A DNA stretch of 51,000 nucleotides from Glandiceps talaboti (Eukaryota; Hemichordata; Enteropneusta; Spengelidae). The notes beneath the pieces were generated by a model. That model saw only the letters and a list, made by a program, of their open reading frames with translations. It was not told where the DNA came from and searched no databases. The stretch is taken from positions 4,764,475 through 4,815,474 of the forward strand of contig NC_135554.1 in the NCBI RefSeq assembly GCF_964340395.1. The letters run 5' to 3'. This document shows, piece by piece, positions 21,821 to 37,762 of the stretch; positions within the stretch are counted from its first letter, which is position 1, and every line of letters begins with the position of its first letter. The position numbers and the translations under genes were made by a program.

Positions 21821-23492
21821 TGTAAAAGGAAGCAATGAAGCTTGGAAGAAAAAAATGAACATAAAAAAGTCTTTATGAATAAGTTTACATCCAGTTCACA
21901 TTGCTCCATCTATACTTACTCTACTAGACAGCATTTATGATGTGAAGGCAAGAGAGAGAAAGATTATATACACATGGATTAGGATGGATAAGAAAACTTA
22001 TAAATTTCTAATGTGTCATTCATTAAAATGTCTAATTATACACAGCACGGAAATGTAGTGTAGTAGATACTCAAATGACTACTGATTATTTGAATCTCAA
22101 ATTTGGTTGAAGAGAAGCAATGCCACACAATTCCCAATAACGATATTTAACATTGTTATAGAATTTACTGATTTAAATGAGAGATTGAAATCTTATATGA
22201 CCGAACTCTAGATGTTTATAACATTTCTCTATTGGCAGAAAACTCCAATATTAGCTTGGTGGATCAAATATCCGCATTGCCTTTGATATTAATGAAAAGT
22301 TATCAATCAAGTGAAATTATATAATTCGTGAAGTCACCATTTGTATGGAGGTTTTGACGGTTGACTCGTGTTAAAACATGTTGAGGTCAATGATAAATTA
22401 ATATAGCTGCGGTAGAAATGCTCTTGTCTGGTTATGTATAGTCGAATTACTGGTGTTCATATTTATGTGCTTGTGGTATGAAGAATGTTGTCACTAATCA
22501 TTCCAGTACTCTAATCGAGGTCTCAGTTTACTGCAATAAATATTAACTATTCTTGTTGGACGTGGTAGATTACTCAAGTGGTGATCATGGTACCTCTGTT
22601 GTGCCAATCGAATCACACTGTGATTCACGTAGTGTGAACATTGGAAGTCCCAAAACTGTACACAGCAGAATTGTAACGCTGAGGTACTGATTTTAAAATT
22701 AAACGACGTCCGTTCAATAACTCATATCATATGTCGTAAAAATAGTTTTAGTTTGTCTCTCTATCTTAGCACACCGAGATTTCAGAGTAGTAATTGAGTT
22801 TTCGCAGACCATTACTCCTTAGAATGTAGTTTAGGACTGCTTGTAATTAGCAACATATATTCAGAATGGACAAAAATACCTTACATTGAACAGAGTGTAA
22901 AAAATGCCAATAGGCTTAGAGAAATAAAGGTATTAGATGGTTATCACACCATACACCCCAATAATGATTATATCAGAATTCATCCTCTTCATCAAGTACC
23001 TTATCGCAAAGATCTGTGTGACATTCTATCATCTCAAAACATGGTTCGTTCAAAGACAGGAGTTCCTTACGTGAACACAGGCACCACGTGAGAAAATCAA
23101 TGTATCGACGATAAGTTCAAAGCTCTTTGCTATGCTCAATCATTCAGTAAAGGAAAAGCCTGCGATTAACTCGACATTAAACCTTCTTTTACTGGTCAAT
23201 GTTATTAGTGCTGACGTGAACAGTACACGAATAGTAAGTCATGCATGTCTGCAGAGAAGTGGATTAGTTGTCCCCTTCGTAGCGTTGTCTTTGAAGTTAG
23301 CAGGGTACGACATGATGTTTATTGTCAGACACGGACTAACCTCCTCATGAATAAACCTTAACGTAACAATGGGAATTTAAATACATCAATAAAGGCTTAA
23401 TTTTCGCTCTTTGACCGACATTTATGACGAAATGAAAGGATAGTAGATAGATCGCAGAACTCTCCATCAAAATATAATTAAAAGTGTAATTT
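21821..23492. other. spacer with no recognisable gene
   Basis: Unique AT-rich sequence. The longest ORF is about 72 codons and has no recognisable motif. Confidence 0.4.
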
Positions 23493-23522
23493 AACCACCT
23501 ATTTAGATTATAATAGGTGGTT
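23493..23522. repeat. perfect 11-bp hairpin
   Basis: AACCACCTATT (23493-23503) and AATAGGTGGTT (23512-23522) are exactly complementary around an 8-nt loop. It is isolated and of unknown meaning. Confidence 0.8.
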
Positions 23523-26338
23523 TAGAAACATCCACGTCATGTTATTATGGTTGATAATATATGGGAGATCTATCCATTCAAGCCAAAGCGAAGTCAAATT
23601 TAGGTACAATATCAACCTGGTTCTTCAGTATCAGTAAGATCGTCATTGATCGAATTGCTTTCGAAATTATGGTATTCACTTAAAAGATGCGAGAAAGCAT
23701 TGACTGATGAACTATCCAATGTTATCGACAAGTAGCAAGATAAGCAAAAGATGTGATAGAAGTCGTAAATCAGATACGGCCAGACTATCTCTTAAATATC
23801 TTCCAATTGATAAAGAAATGTCACCATTAATTTCCCTCTCTACTATCATAATTGTATGTCACTCTTGATTTATTCACCGTTTTTGTTCAGTGCAGGATGC
23901 AAGCCAAGAACTCTTGCACTGAAGAACTTTCAAATTTCCCTCAATGTGTCTATGGGTATTATGAACAGTACAGACATATTGCCGTTTCGCTATCGATATC
24001 GAATGATTTCACTTAATGAACTTCACATACCTCGATCAAGGTAACTTTATATTCATTATCTTTAAACCCCTTTTCGTACAATTACCACTCTGTGTTTTGA
24101 GTGCAGGACACTCATATACAACTATTCCTTGCACCTAATCAACTTAACGTCACTCATTATACTCGTAGAATACACGGGTATTTAAAAATGGTGCATGAAA
24201 TATGACCCTCTTTTTGCTGTTAACGATGTCTCTCCTGGGATTTGCTCTAATTATAATTGGGTCACCCTGTCCGTGCATTCTTTAGTGTCACATTTAATTT
24301 TGCTTTCAAAGCCGATGTACAATCATATGCTAAGTTGTAAACTTCTATGTCAGATTTGTATGAGTATTTAATTGAAATCCTTCCTAATGAAAGCTCGATT
24401 CAGTTATCAAAGCGAGGCCAACACGAATATCTGGTACCTACTGAGATGCTCATAACTAAGGTATCTTTGTGTGTCTTTCATTCACTATCCTACCTTTTAG
24501 TTCACGCGTTGTATGTTAAATCTAACCCGCATTATGTTTCCACTCAAAACACCGCAATGGAAATATTCGCATATCTATAATTTGACGGTCAAAAAGACCA
24601 GGTGTTATGCTGTTCATACAAGACAAAATACCATAGGGAGCAAATGACATGCTGTTTAGACTTGATATCATTGAACAAAGTACATGTCATTCTTTCATTA
24701 TAGGTTATTGTTCGAAATTTATGTTATGTTTCTGGGTAAGTGTTCTGTTTGGTTAAGTTTTTATTTGTCCATCTGTTGTGTTTGTTAATAACAGCTTCCG
24801 ACAGGGTTCATTGATCGAACAGTACTGTACACTGAAATGTGACACTGTATATGAAAGTTGAATAATTAAATATCCCATTCACGCCATTTGAAGAATCTGG
24901 CACTTTTGCCGCCATTCAATGAATATCAGAAAGCGGTGTGAAATCAATAACGTTAACAATCTATATGCAAATATGTGTAATACTTGAAAGCCATATGGAT
25001 GGGTGATTGATGGAGTAGGAAAACAAATGCCGAATATGATATATTACGAATACATGTACGTGCACTGCATACTAATTATCATAATTGACACTTGAGTACA
25101 ATTGCGTTAAGACGATAAACTAACTGTCTATTTTAATCAAATTCAACATACCTTAATAGCAGAACAAATAATATTCTTAAATGATAATTACTGGAAAAGA
25201 GTTATCTGACAACCCTAGGACTGTTTGTCATAACTTTAAAATGTTATTTAGTATTTGACTGGATTGTTGCGTTCTCTGACAGTGGCGTGACTATTATAGA
25301 ATAGATACGCATTTGTTTTTAAGCTGGGGACTTAGGATAGGTATGGGCTAGGCACAGGAAGAGGACTAGACTCTCTGATAATACCGATGTGTCCAGTCTA
25401 TATTCTACATCATCTATTGCAAATGAATATTTAGTCGCAGTGATGTTTATTTTCGGATACTATGTTTACACATGTTTGGACAGTTTACTAAATCACAGTT
25501 TACATGTTTGTGCAAACTCTTTTGAAAATATTACAATTTCACTGTACCTATATTATTAACACCCATTGTACCTATGTTCAAATGTATATAGATTACGTCA
25601 TAGCACATTTCCTACCATCACTGTAAAATATTGTTATTTATAACATCGTGTATGAACCCAAAGGTAATGAATTTTATGTTTCTTTTCAGACAATATGAGT
25701 GTAAAGGTTGGAACAAGTCTAACCAGATATGTTTCCCTAGACGAGTTCTGAGTGACAATTGTTTAATCCTCAAAGAAAAAGGAAGAAAGACCTAATGCCG
25801 ACCACAGTTCAAGGGTCAAGTCGAACCTAAGTAAACAGCCATTCATTTTGAGCATGTCCTGCCAAAATGAAATCACAACCATCGGGAGTTTTGTCGCCGA
25901 TGGGAAAATAACTCTCTTAACACCTGTCATAGAATTGAAGGCTTTACGACCCTTTATCAATTTATAGATAACAGTAGAAAGTGTTCACACCAAGACACCC
26001 GTCACATCGATCAATTTATGAAGGTTTGATATTAGAATAACACGCTATTTTCACTTGTAGTTTAAAACCTCAAAACATTGACTGCCAAGACCGAAATTTA
26101 TGATCATATGCTTTAATGGTCTCAAATGTATAATGTACTTAAGGTTGTAATGTATAAATAATTGTGTCCTTCTTTTATTTCCAGTTTTTAATTAGGAAGT
26201 GAACCAAAACATACAACGCGAGATAGAACATGAGGAATCCAGTTGTATAATCACAAAGTCTGTCAGATCTCAATTCTGTCAACCTGTCAGAAATGTGCTG
26301 CTTTCAAACATTTATTACCGTATCCTCTATATGTTTTA
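23523..26338. other. spacer with no recognisable gene
   Basis: 2.8 kb of unique AT-rich sequence with only short unconvincing ORFs. No tRNA, TIR or tandem repeat recognised. Confidence 0.4.
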
Positions 26339-26470
26339 GTCCAAGTGTCCAGTACTAGACATGTCTAAATATCCAAGTGTCCAGTACTAGCTATGTCTAA
26401 ATGTCCAAGTGTCCAGTACTAGCCATGTCTAAATGTCCAAGTGTCCAGTACTAGCCATGTCCAAATGTTA
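26339..26470. repeat. 32-bp minisatellite, about 4 copies
   Basis: CCAAGTGTCCAGTACTAG recurs at 26341, 26373, 26405 and 26437 (period 32), each followed by a variant of CATGTCTAAATGT. Diverged relatives of GTCCAGTACT continue to about 26690, suggesting an older, eroded array. Confidence 0.9.
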
Positions 26471-26699
26471 AAGGTTCAAGTACTAAACATGTATAAATGT
26501 TACAATTAGCACGATTTAATGGTCTGTGTCTAGTACAAACATTGTCTGTCTAATATTGGTATAATTATCTGGTATAACAATGCATAAGTGACCAGTACTG
26601 GCAAATTTAAATTTCAAATACCAACACCATATAAGTATATAAGTATTACATTGTCTAAATGTCCAGTACTGACATTGTCCAAGTGTACTAACGAAACAA

Positions 26700-29998
<3,299 letters not shown>

Positions 29999-31651
29999 AC
30001 TACCAAAGCAAAACTATCCCTTTGGGAGCTAAAAAGAATCTAAAAGTAAAAAAGGTGTGACTGATCCATCGCTACGATAACATAAATCTAACACTGTCTT
30101 GTTATGGTGCAATTACCGAGGTAGTGTAATAACACCAGCTATAATTCAACATGGGAATGTGGACTAATGGACAGACTGCTTGACAGATGACTTATTGATT
30201 GAAATGGTAATGATCACAATAAGAATGACATCCGGTAATGTCTGTTTCTAGATAAATGTCTCACGCTCTATCAACCTGTCTTTAATTGGTTATAACTCGA
30301 TCACGGTCCGCTGAACTGGATGTATCTCGCGAGGGAGAAGTCTACGTTTAAACACCACATACAACTGACTGATGTTGGAATTGCCACTTCTTGAGGCAAA
30401 GTGAGGTACTTAGACGAAAAAAGGTCAACCTTTGTACTTTCCGTATCTGGGGGTTTGTTTGTTAAATTTATATCTGACCTGATAATTCTGTTGTTGGTAT
30501 CAATCCTTATTCGACCATTTTTACATAGAAGTAAAACGGTGTCTACGTTATATAAACACTGTCAATCAACCTCACTACTTTACCAAAGTATGATAAATTA
30601 AAATAGCTTCATTAATTTTGATCATTTGCCATTGATCTCAATATTTACAAACTGTAAGTCCAGCTTTAGTAAAAACTATAACAAGAAACAAAATGAATTT
30701 TTAAGAGGGCGATATTATACAGATTCAATAAAACTATCGGAACCTAATAAAATGAAAGTGAATTGTGATAAACATTTTGTAACTTGTATGTTTTTCTTCT
30801 TTCGCCAAAGTTAGATAAATAGGAAAGGCTAATAGAGGAAAATTATTAATGTCATCGGGAAAGTGTAAGCTGACTACGGTTTTTTAATTTTGCTCATAAT
30901 ATCATAAATATTTGTTCGCAAAAATCACAAAAATGTATTTCTTAAAATAGGAGTGATGGCATAGCCGATTCAATCAAAGTAGCAATTTGCTTGAGTACGC
31001 CATTGCATTTTCGTATTACCATGATGGCGATGATTTACGATTACTGGCGGGAATCAGCGAAGGTAAATTATATCACTATAGGTGTTAATGTTTGCCCGCA
31101 GCGTCCTTGGTACGTGACTTCGCTATCACAATAACACTTCCCTACCCTACTGTCAATGCAAGGTTCTACGATCCGATAATTACACAAACTGTCGTTCGTT
31201 TGCCTGTACGGATCTAAATCGTCACGTTTTCTCACATCACGAATCTCCCATCACAGACCATCGATCACTTGATAGAAAACGCAATTCTTTTTCGAACACA
31301 TATTGTGTTATCTCATACCTGTTACATATTCATGTTGTGGGACTCATCAAGCTGCCCCGTTTATTGTAATAGATGAACTGTTATAATAAACAAATATGGG
31401 CAAATGGTCATGTCATTTGTTTATAACCAATAACCCTTTAATGTTTTTTTTATGTCTGCCGTCACTCGGAAATTAACGGCAGTAAATTAAAGATTAAGGG
31501 TGCCGTCATCATTTACGACCAGGATGGGGTGGGGGAGGGGTTCCTGTGAAGTTACCATGAAAAACAAAACAAAATACCCCCTGACTCGCTTGAGGAAGTA
31601 CACACAAATTGTGAGCTCTTAAAGCTGTAATAGTTGTAGCTTAGTATTAGG

Positions 31652-31685
<34 letters not shown>

Positions 31686-33735
31686 ATACCAATTATGATA
31701 TAATTGTACATGTTGATTAGAGATCGTAGGGCAGTAACAGGATTCATTGGGTTGTTGATTTTGAGGTTTTATTGTACCATATTGGAGTTATTGTACCATA
31801 TTATGTGTACAACTAAACAAATGTATTTACACATAGGTTATTCAACACTGTCATTACACCTAACAAAACAACAACTTTAATTCATTTCTTTACATTGAGA
31901 TGAGGCAAAGGGAAGTCACACATTGAGCTATTTTGTAAGATACTAAGCCAGCTTAGACTTGTACCTTGAATCTCTATTTTTTAGAGACAGACAGCATCAC
32001 CATGATGCTGTTCCCCTCCCACTCTGAAAACCCTTTATGAACATAAGGACATTTTAATCTATAGTATACTTGAATACTAGTATGGTCTTAATTACCTCAA
32101 TCATTTAGCCATTTTATCCTCTGATACATATCACCTGGCTCATATCACATGGCTCATATCACATGGCTCCTAATAATATTTCGCAAATTATTGACCGGAA
32201 AGATGTGTTCAAGTTGCATCAGAATATTTCAATACCCCTCCCCCTTTCACTTCTCAGTATTTGAGTACTGTAGTTTTGTAGATTTGCATTTTAAGTAACC
32301 CCCCCCCCGATTCCCCCTACTCCACTCATGCCGCAAATAATGGCGGCTCCCTAAACCAAAAACATCACACTGTTTTTGCTTCATTAATCAACACCGTTGG
32401 ATTTCAGTGTTTGACACACACTAACACATATTGGTGATAATATGCAACAAAAGACGTTCATTTATATAACATCAAAGGATGCGTCAAGTGCATTGGGTCA
32501 AGTGTCAGACATAACCAGCTGACATATATATATATATATCTTTTCTTTTACAGTTACGCTTCGTACAAGCCCTTGACCTCTTGACCTCGTCAATACTGTC
32601 CGTCTAAATATTGTCGCCATCCATGCAGTGACATACACTATTTTACAATTCAATTGTCAGTACTTACGACACAAGTTATATAATAAAAAACACTGCAGAC
32701 CAATATAACATAATGTATGACATCGCTATTGCAATATTAACAAGACAGTTGACGCCATGTGATATGTTTAAGCCACTGACCGCCTTTGTATAATGTCCCA
32801 TTTTTCATATTTCTCTCATCTCTATTTACATGTAAATAATATCATTTGTTTCAGCACTAGACATATCTATCATAAACTGTTACCGGGCGACATTTTGATA
32901 ACCTTTTAATCCGCCTGTTTTCAAAACTAACCTGCATATGCAGTAAGTCTGCAGTGATTGATGTGTACTCCGGTATCCGCTGTTACTGCTCGAACAAATA
33001 TGCATTGTAGCTACCTCTACAATAACGTGTTAAAAAATAATTTTTTGTTTTCGGCAATACAAAAAGATGTCTTTGTGTATGTTTGATATATTTTTATGTC
33101 AGGTTTAACCATACATGTACTGTTTATATTGTGTACTCAAAGATGATTTACAATGATAATTAGTAGTTTACGACATGTATATGATTTATGTCTACCAATA
33201 AATATACATATTTGTTTTATTTTTCATGTATGTCATATTGGCTTGAAAGTGTTAAAATAGGAGTGTGTACATTCTGTTATTTGTATGCAATATGTACCAT
33301 ATTGTTCATGTAATATACACATCTTTTTTAATTACAATTTACTGTCTTACAATTTTTTTTATTTTTATATTTTGTGGATAAACCATGTATAAAATTATTG
33401 TTTTGCAATATTTTCACTTGTAAAGTGAAAGTTTCTAAAGAGAGAACCAAAACTTGAATATTATGATGTAAAATTCATCAAATTTGTTCAGAAAATAAAA
33501 TCCCAAAATAGATCAGAAGGTCATTTGTAATTTCATTCATTGTAAGACGGTACAATACAATCATCATGTCTAAAATGTTCCTATCATCGCTTCGCATATT
33601 AGGATCCATCATAATTTGTGTCACGAAGGGCAACATTAAAATGAAATGCCACACGGAAATAGACTGTTTAAACTGTACACATTTTTGAAACAGAGGTTAA
33701 AATGTTACTCAAATTAAGCCATTTTAGAATCCAAT
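29999..33735. other. spacer with minor low-complexity tracts
   Basis: No gene recognised in 3.7 kb. It holds a 24-nt poly-T run (31652-31675), a G-rich stretch near 31525-31540, a 14-bp unit repeated three times (32129-32170, TATCACATGGCTCA) and a short (TA)n at about 32524-32539. Confidence 0.4.
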
Positions 33736-34146
33736 ATGGCCACCACCCAATATGGCCGATGTCTTAATATTGTGTTAATAACTCTAGAGGAAAATAAATG
33801 TTTTAATTTCAGTGACAACAAGACGGTGAACACCGAATTTCTTCTATTATTTCAAAATGATCAGAAGGAAATGTCCAAATGGGGAGATTTTAAGAAGTTC
33901 AACTTTGATCTTCAAAGAAATTCGTGTCAGAAGAGTATTTTGCCTAACAGTATAATAGTAAATGTCATTGTAAAATATACTTACAAGTGTATTGAATTTG
34001 TCAAATTTATAGGTACCTATGATATTACCTTTATTTATGAATTTCTGGTGAGAGATGTACCGAATGCCAGACATGACTCGTCATGTTCAGATGATGACAA
34101 ACCACAAGTATATTCCAATATGGCACAAAACAACTATCAACGATAA
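33736..34146 (+). CDS. hypothetical 136-codon ORF or terminal exon
   Basis: I do not recognise this protein. It is the longest non-repeat ORF outside the transposon and is unusual for such stop-rich DNA. It starts MATTQYGRCL, is Lys/Asn/Phe-rich, has no signal peptide or membrane segment, and ends in an acidic stretch (SSCSDDDKPQ) followed by NMAQNNYQR. Two AATAAA signals follow at once (34145-34150, overlapping the stop region, and 34171-34176) with a GT-rich stretch between, as expected of a 3' terminal exon. An acceptor-like TTTAATTTCAG lies inside the frame at about 33805-33815, so the coding part might begin there. Chance ORF remains the main alternative. Confidence 0.25.
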   Translation: MATTQYGRCLNIVLITLEENKCFNFSDNKTVNTEFLLLFQNDQKEMSKWGDFKKFNFDLQRNSCQKSILPNSIIVNVIVKYTYKCIEFVKFIGTYDITFIYEFLVRDVPNARHDSSCSDDDKPQVYSNMAQNNYQR

Positions 34147-34176
34147 TAAAGTTACAAGCTGTGTTCGTGTAATAAA
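34145..34176 (+). terminator. paired AATAAA polyadenylation signals
   Basis: AATAAA at 34145-34150 and 34171-34176, separated by GTTACAAGCTGTGTTCGTGT. They could end a transcript containing the ORF just upstream. AATAAA is common in AT-rich DNA, so this is weak alone. Confidence 0.25.
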
Positions 34177-37100
34177 ATCTTAAAAGGTTTCAATTCTTAT
34201 ATTAGTGTAAAGTGTATGAACCCGAGCGTACATCTATCGAGTAACATTCTCTAGCTTTTCATCCTAGCCATCAATCAAAGTTCTGAATACGTTTGTAGTA
34301 AGTAATATTTCCGAACTTAAATCGATTAATAAATCTTAAATTTCAAATGAAATTATATATACTTTTGAGGTAAAACACATGATATCGATGTCTAAGTATG
34401 GTTATATGAAATGTTAGTCATCACTTTTCATTTACATAAGGAATTGGATGAATTGATGAATGGACTTGAATGAACGAAAGATGAAGAGAGCTAATGGATG
34501 AATTAAATAAGGACGAAGAATGAATAAATGTAGAACCCAAATACATCAATAATTTATTATAAATCAATAACCGTGACGGTCGATTTAAATGTTATTAAGT
34601 GATATCTTTATCTTTACATCGAGTAAATGTTATTATGCAAATTGCTGATGAACAAATGTTACACCATATGTGTCCAAGATAAGATATTGTCGATAAATAC
34701 CAACTAATTAATAGTGTCATTAAAATCACAATTTAAGAAAATCATACAATTACGACAAGTCAAATAAAAAGTTAATTGTACTTTTCATATACATAGTTAT
34801 CTGAATGGATGCTTATCCAAAATTGTAGCATTGAAGATAACTCAGTGGTTCCCCTGTACAGTATCATAAATTGTGGCATCGCTGGGATTCGAACTCAAAC
34901 ATGAAAATAACGAATGGCTCACGCACCTTTACAAAGGTATAGTTTCTGTGAGTACGAATAAATTCTGAACTTCGATCACGTGTTTCACATGTAACAAATT
35001 GCTTCAAAAATAAAATAAAACCGTAAATGCATCGTGACCGAGGTCACCAGTGCTGCCTCGGGTTGTTGTGTATATTCAATGTTGGAAAAGAAGCTACACG
35101 AAATTAGGGCCATGGACGTTCATTCATATGCTTTTATAAGTAACTATAATCGACAGACGACAGCATTGCTGTATGTTGTTCGACAAACACAAGCAATCCC
35201 CGTCGGAATATACTCAGTATTCTCACCGCAATTATTTTGCTTCATTTCTCTTCATCTATATGTGCCTCAATTCTCCATCTGTCATATTCCGTCAACTCTC
35301 AGGTAATGTCTCAGAAATCAGAACACAGCCCACTTAGTATATAATCAGTGAAAAACGATGCAATCTCGTCACAAGCTCATTTTAAATTTAAACTTCGCTA
35401 ATGCAAAGACGACGAGTCAGCTCACAATCGGCTTATTAACCTTACATTTCCATACATGTTTTAGGCAGTATGTCATCATAGAGGTAGACAGTGATCAACA
35501 AACTAGCGTTTGAAATCTTGAAGCCTGCCAGGTCACGTTTATTCCGTACACTGGCGGTCATATGTTTCCTTTATTCATTGGAAGTGGAATACATTCCCAG
35601 TCTAATTTCGTTGATCGTAAATTAAGCCGGAGTCTCCTTGAACAAAACTATGTTTTGCATGATGAACAGATTTGGAAGCCTTGCAGATTGCAATTACAGC
35701 TCTGATTCGTGACTATACAAGCACAGACTAGAAAACAAACGATAGAAGGTAGTAATGACAGTTCCTCGCGATACGCACAAAATTGCCATCAACAGCACAA
35801 ATTGCATACGTACACATTTTCAAGAAAAGGATACCCCAGGTAACGACGCAAAACGAACACATTCATCTCGCAATTGTGAAACACATACAGTAATGTGAAG
35901 TATTTTGTCCGGTTCGTTGCGAAAAAAGTAAAATATTGGGTGTCCATAAGTCCAATTTCAAATAAATTAAATACACCTACATTTATTATCCGCTTACTCT
36001 TGATACCCTTCGTATGATTTTACTCATTATTGATCGAATGATATTTCCATGGATACGGCCTTTTATTTTATTTTATCAGCTTTCTTTTGACGTGTATTTT
36101 ACCTGTATATGCCGCGCATAATATGCGACGCCACAATTGCACGAAGTGTAAAAATGCAATCGGATACATAAAACACGAAATCTTTCATTGTCATTAATCG
36201 TTCAATGATACAAGAATCATGCTAATTGTAACAGAAATGGGGACATTTGTGATTAATTCGTATATATGGTATGAGATTAAGTGTAATTGTATTGACTCGC
36301 ACAAAGCATAACAGCACTTAAAGCAAACATATCCGCTACATTAAGGTTACCACGACAATGCAAAGCACTGATTATCACTCTCAGTTGTACAATAGAAAAT
36401 ACATCTATACATCCACATCGCTTGCACTATTAAATTTTCATATACTGAAAGGTGATGTTATAGAATACTATGTTGCTTCCTGTGGTGATTATTCTATTAA
36501 TTTTAAATGCATACACGGAGTATTAGGTTTTAGAAAATCGCCATGATTAAACTAATATCGAGTGTCATGGAGACGTATATAACGAATTTTGTAAACTGCT
36601 TGCAGCTTCCATAGTTTAAAGCTGTTCTCAAGCTATGTGATGATACATCCATTGGCTGGCACGTTGTGTTGCTTAGTCACAATATTATAAAACGTATGAC
36701 CTTAGTCCTAGCATAATTCAATGTTAAATCTCATTCAAACATAGCCGTATGGACCACTTACACCAAATACAGGCGTATAGCCTTGTCACACTGTAGTACA
36801 CCAGTGAACACTGTAAGGACTTTTGTCTGAGGTTACACATATGACCATGAAAAAGAGCCTGGTAATAACATAGTCGTGTTTATAACCTACGTCATTGTTA
36901 AATTTTTAATCCGGTTCAAATTGTAGAATATATAGTTAGTCATACTATATTCATATCTTGTTCATTCCATAGCTAAACGTTATGCCTATTCAAAACACAC
37001 TTAACCCTATGGACTCACTGCTTATATTCTAATACCACAGCATGGTCACTACATAAATACACCTACAGCCTAGTGACAATGAAAACATAACATTCTGATT

Positions 37101-37240
37101 GTCAAATCTTATATTTAGTAAATTGATTAGACGGCTGAATTTGATATTAAACTCCACAGTATCATAACTACGTTGCCAATGAGTAAGAGCTGAATTTCAA
37201 ACCGCGTTACGTTCGTAAAAGAAATATTGGCTAGTAGTGT
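34177..37240. other. spacer with no recognisable gene
   Basis: Unique AT-rich sequence. It holds a degenerate GAATGAAT-like stretch (about 34440-34530), a tRNA-like B box (34884-34896) and a perfect CGCATA-A-TATGCG palindrome near 36115. ORFs of up to 90 codons (35.0 kb) show no motif. Confidence 0.35.
34884..34896 (-). repeat. tRNA-like B box, possible SINE or tRNA relic
   Basis: The minus strand reads GAGTTCGAATCCC, which fits the RNA polymerase III B-box/T-loop sequence, followed by AGCGATGCCAC as in a tRNA 3' half. No good A box or complete cloverleaf is found upstream on the minus strand, and the T stem pairs poorly. It is best regarded as a possible tRNA-derived SINE fragment. Confidence 0.25.
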
Positions 37241-37537
37241 GTGCCAAGAAGTGTCAAAATTGGTAATGAAAACCAAAGATGTAGTAAACATAAACACACA
37301 TGTCATGATGACCTGCACCCATATGGCGCTTGCTCTCTAAATCAGAGGCCATTCATTGCAAGATTTGAGAACTTTCTCTGCTACGTTTTGGGCATATGCT
37401 GTAGATATACTGACCCGGAAGTAGAATGCAAGGTCACATCAAGCGGACTATGCTACAATAAGTTCATGACCAATGGTATGTGGCAAGGACCGAGTGCAGT
37501 GATGCAGAAAAAGGGAAATTGCTTCGTCCATTTCTGA
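37241..37537 (+). other. Cys-rich open frame (98 codons), coding status doubtful
   Basis: The frame starts at a GTG right after an in-frame TAG, so it could only be coding as an internal or terminal exon. Its product has nine Cys in 98 residues, including a CC pair (LGICCRYTDPEVEC), which is more than expected by chance, but I cannot match the spacing to a known domain and there is no signal peptide. No polypyrimidine-rich acceptor precedes it. Confidence 0.15.
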
Positions 37538-37669
37538 GCTTATTAGTTTCAAATTCCACTTGATTAAGTACAACTACTGATTTTCTTCCAGATTTAATGT
37601 GCATGAAATTAAGTATGAATCCACATCTATATACTGAGACGGTGTACCTGCCAATACCTCAAGTGAAAT

Positions 37670-37762
37670 GAAACAGTTAGTAATTGCTGCACACGTACAA
37701 CATAAAGAAAATTGTTTTGTTTATGTTGTACATGTGCAACAAATAGTAATTATAACTGTTTC
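37670..37762. ncRNA. 93-nt hairpin of microRNA-precursor size
   Basis: GAAACAGTTA (37670-37679) pairs exactly with TAACTGTTTC (37753-37762). Inward, TGCACACGTACAACATAAA pairs with TTTATGTTGTACATGTGCA with one mismatch, around a ~13-nt loop. An asymmetric bulge separates the two stems, next to a TAATT/AATTA helix. Length and near-perfect upper stem suit a pre-miRNA or a tiny fold-back element. I recognise no known miRNA seed. Strand is undecided. Confidence 0.4.

Noticed and set aside
21231-21909. Several long Cys/Val/Tyr- and His/Thr/Ile-repeat ORFs
   Set aside because: Pure products of tetra- and pentanucleotide microsatellites.
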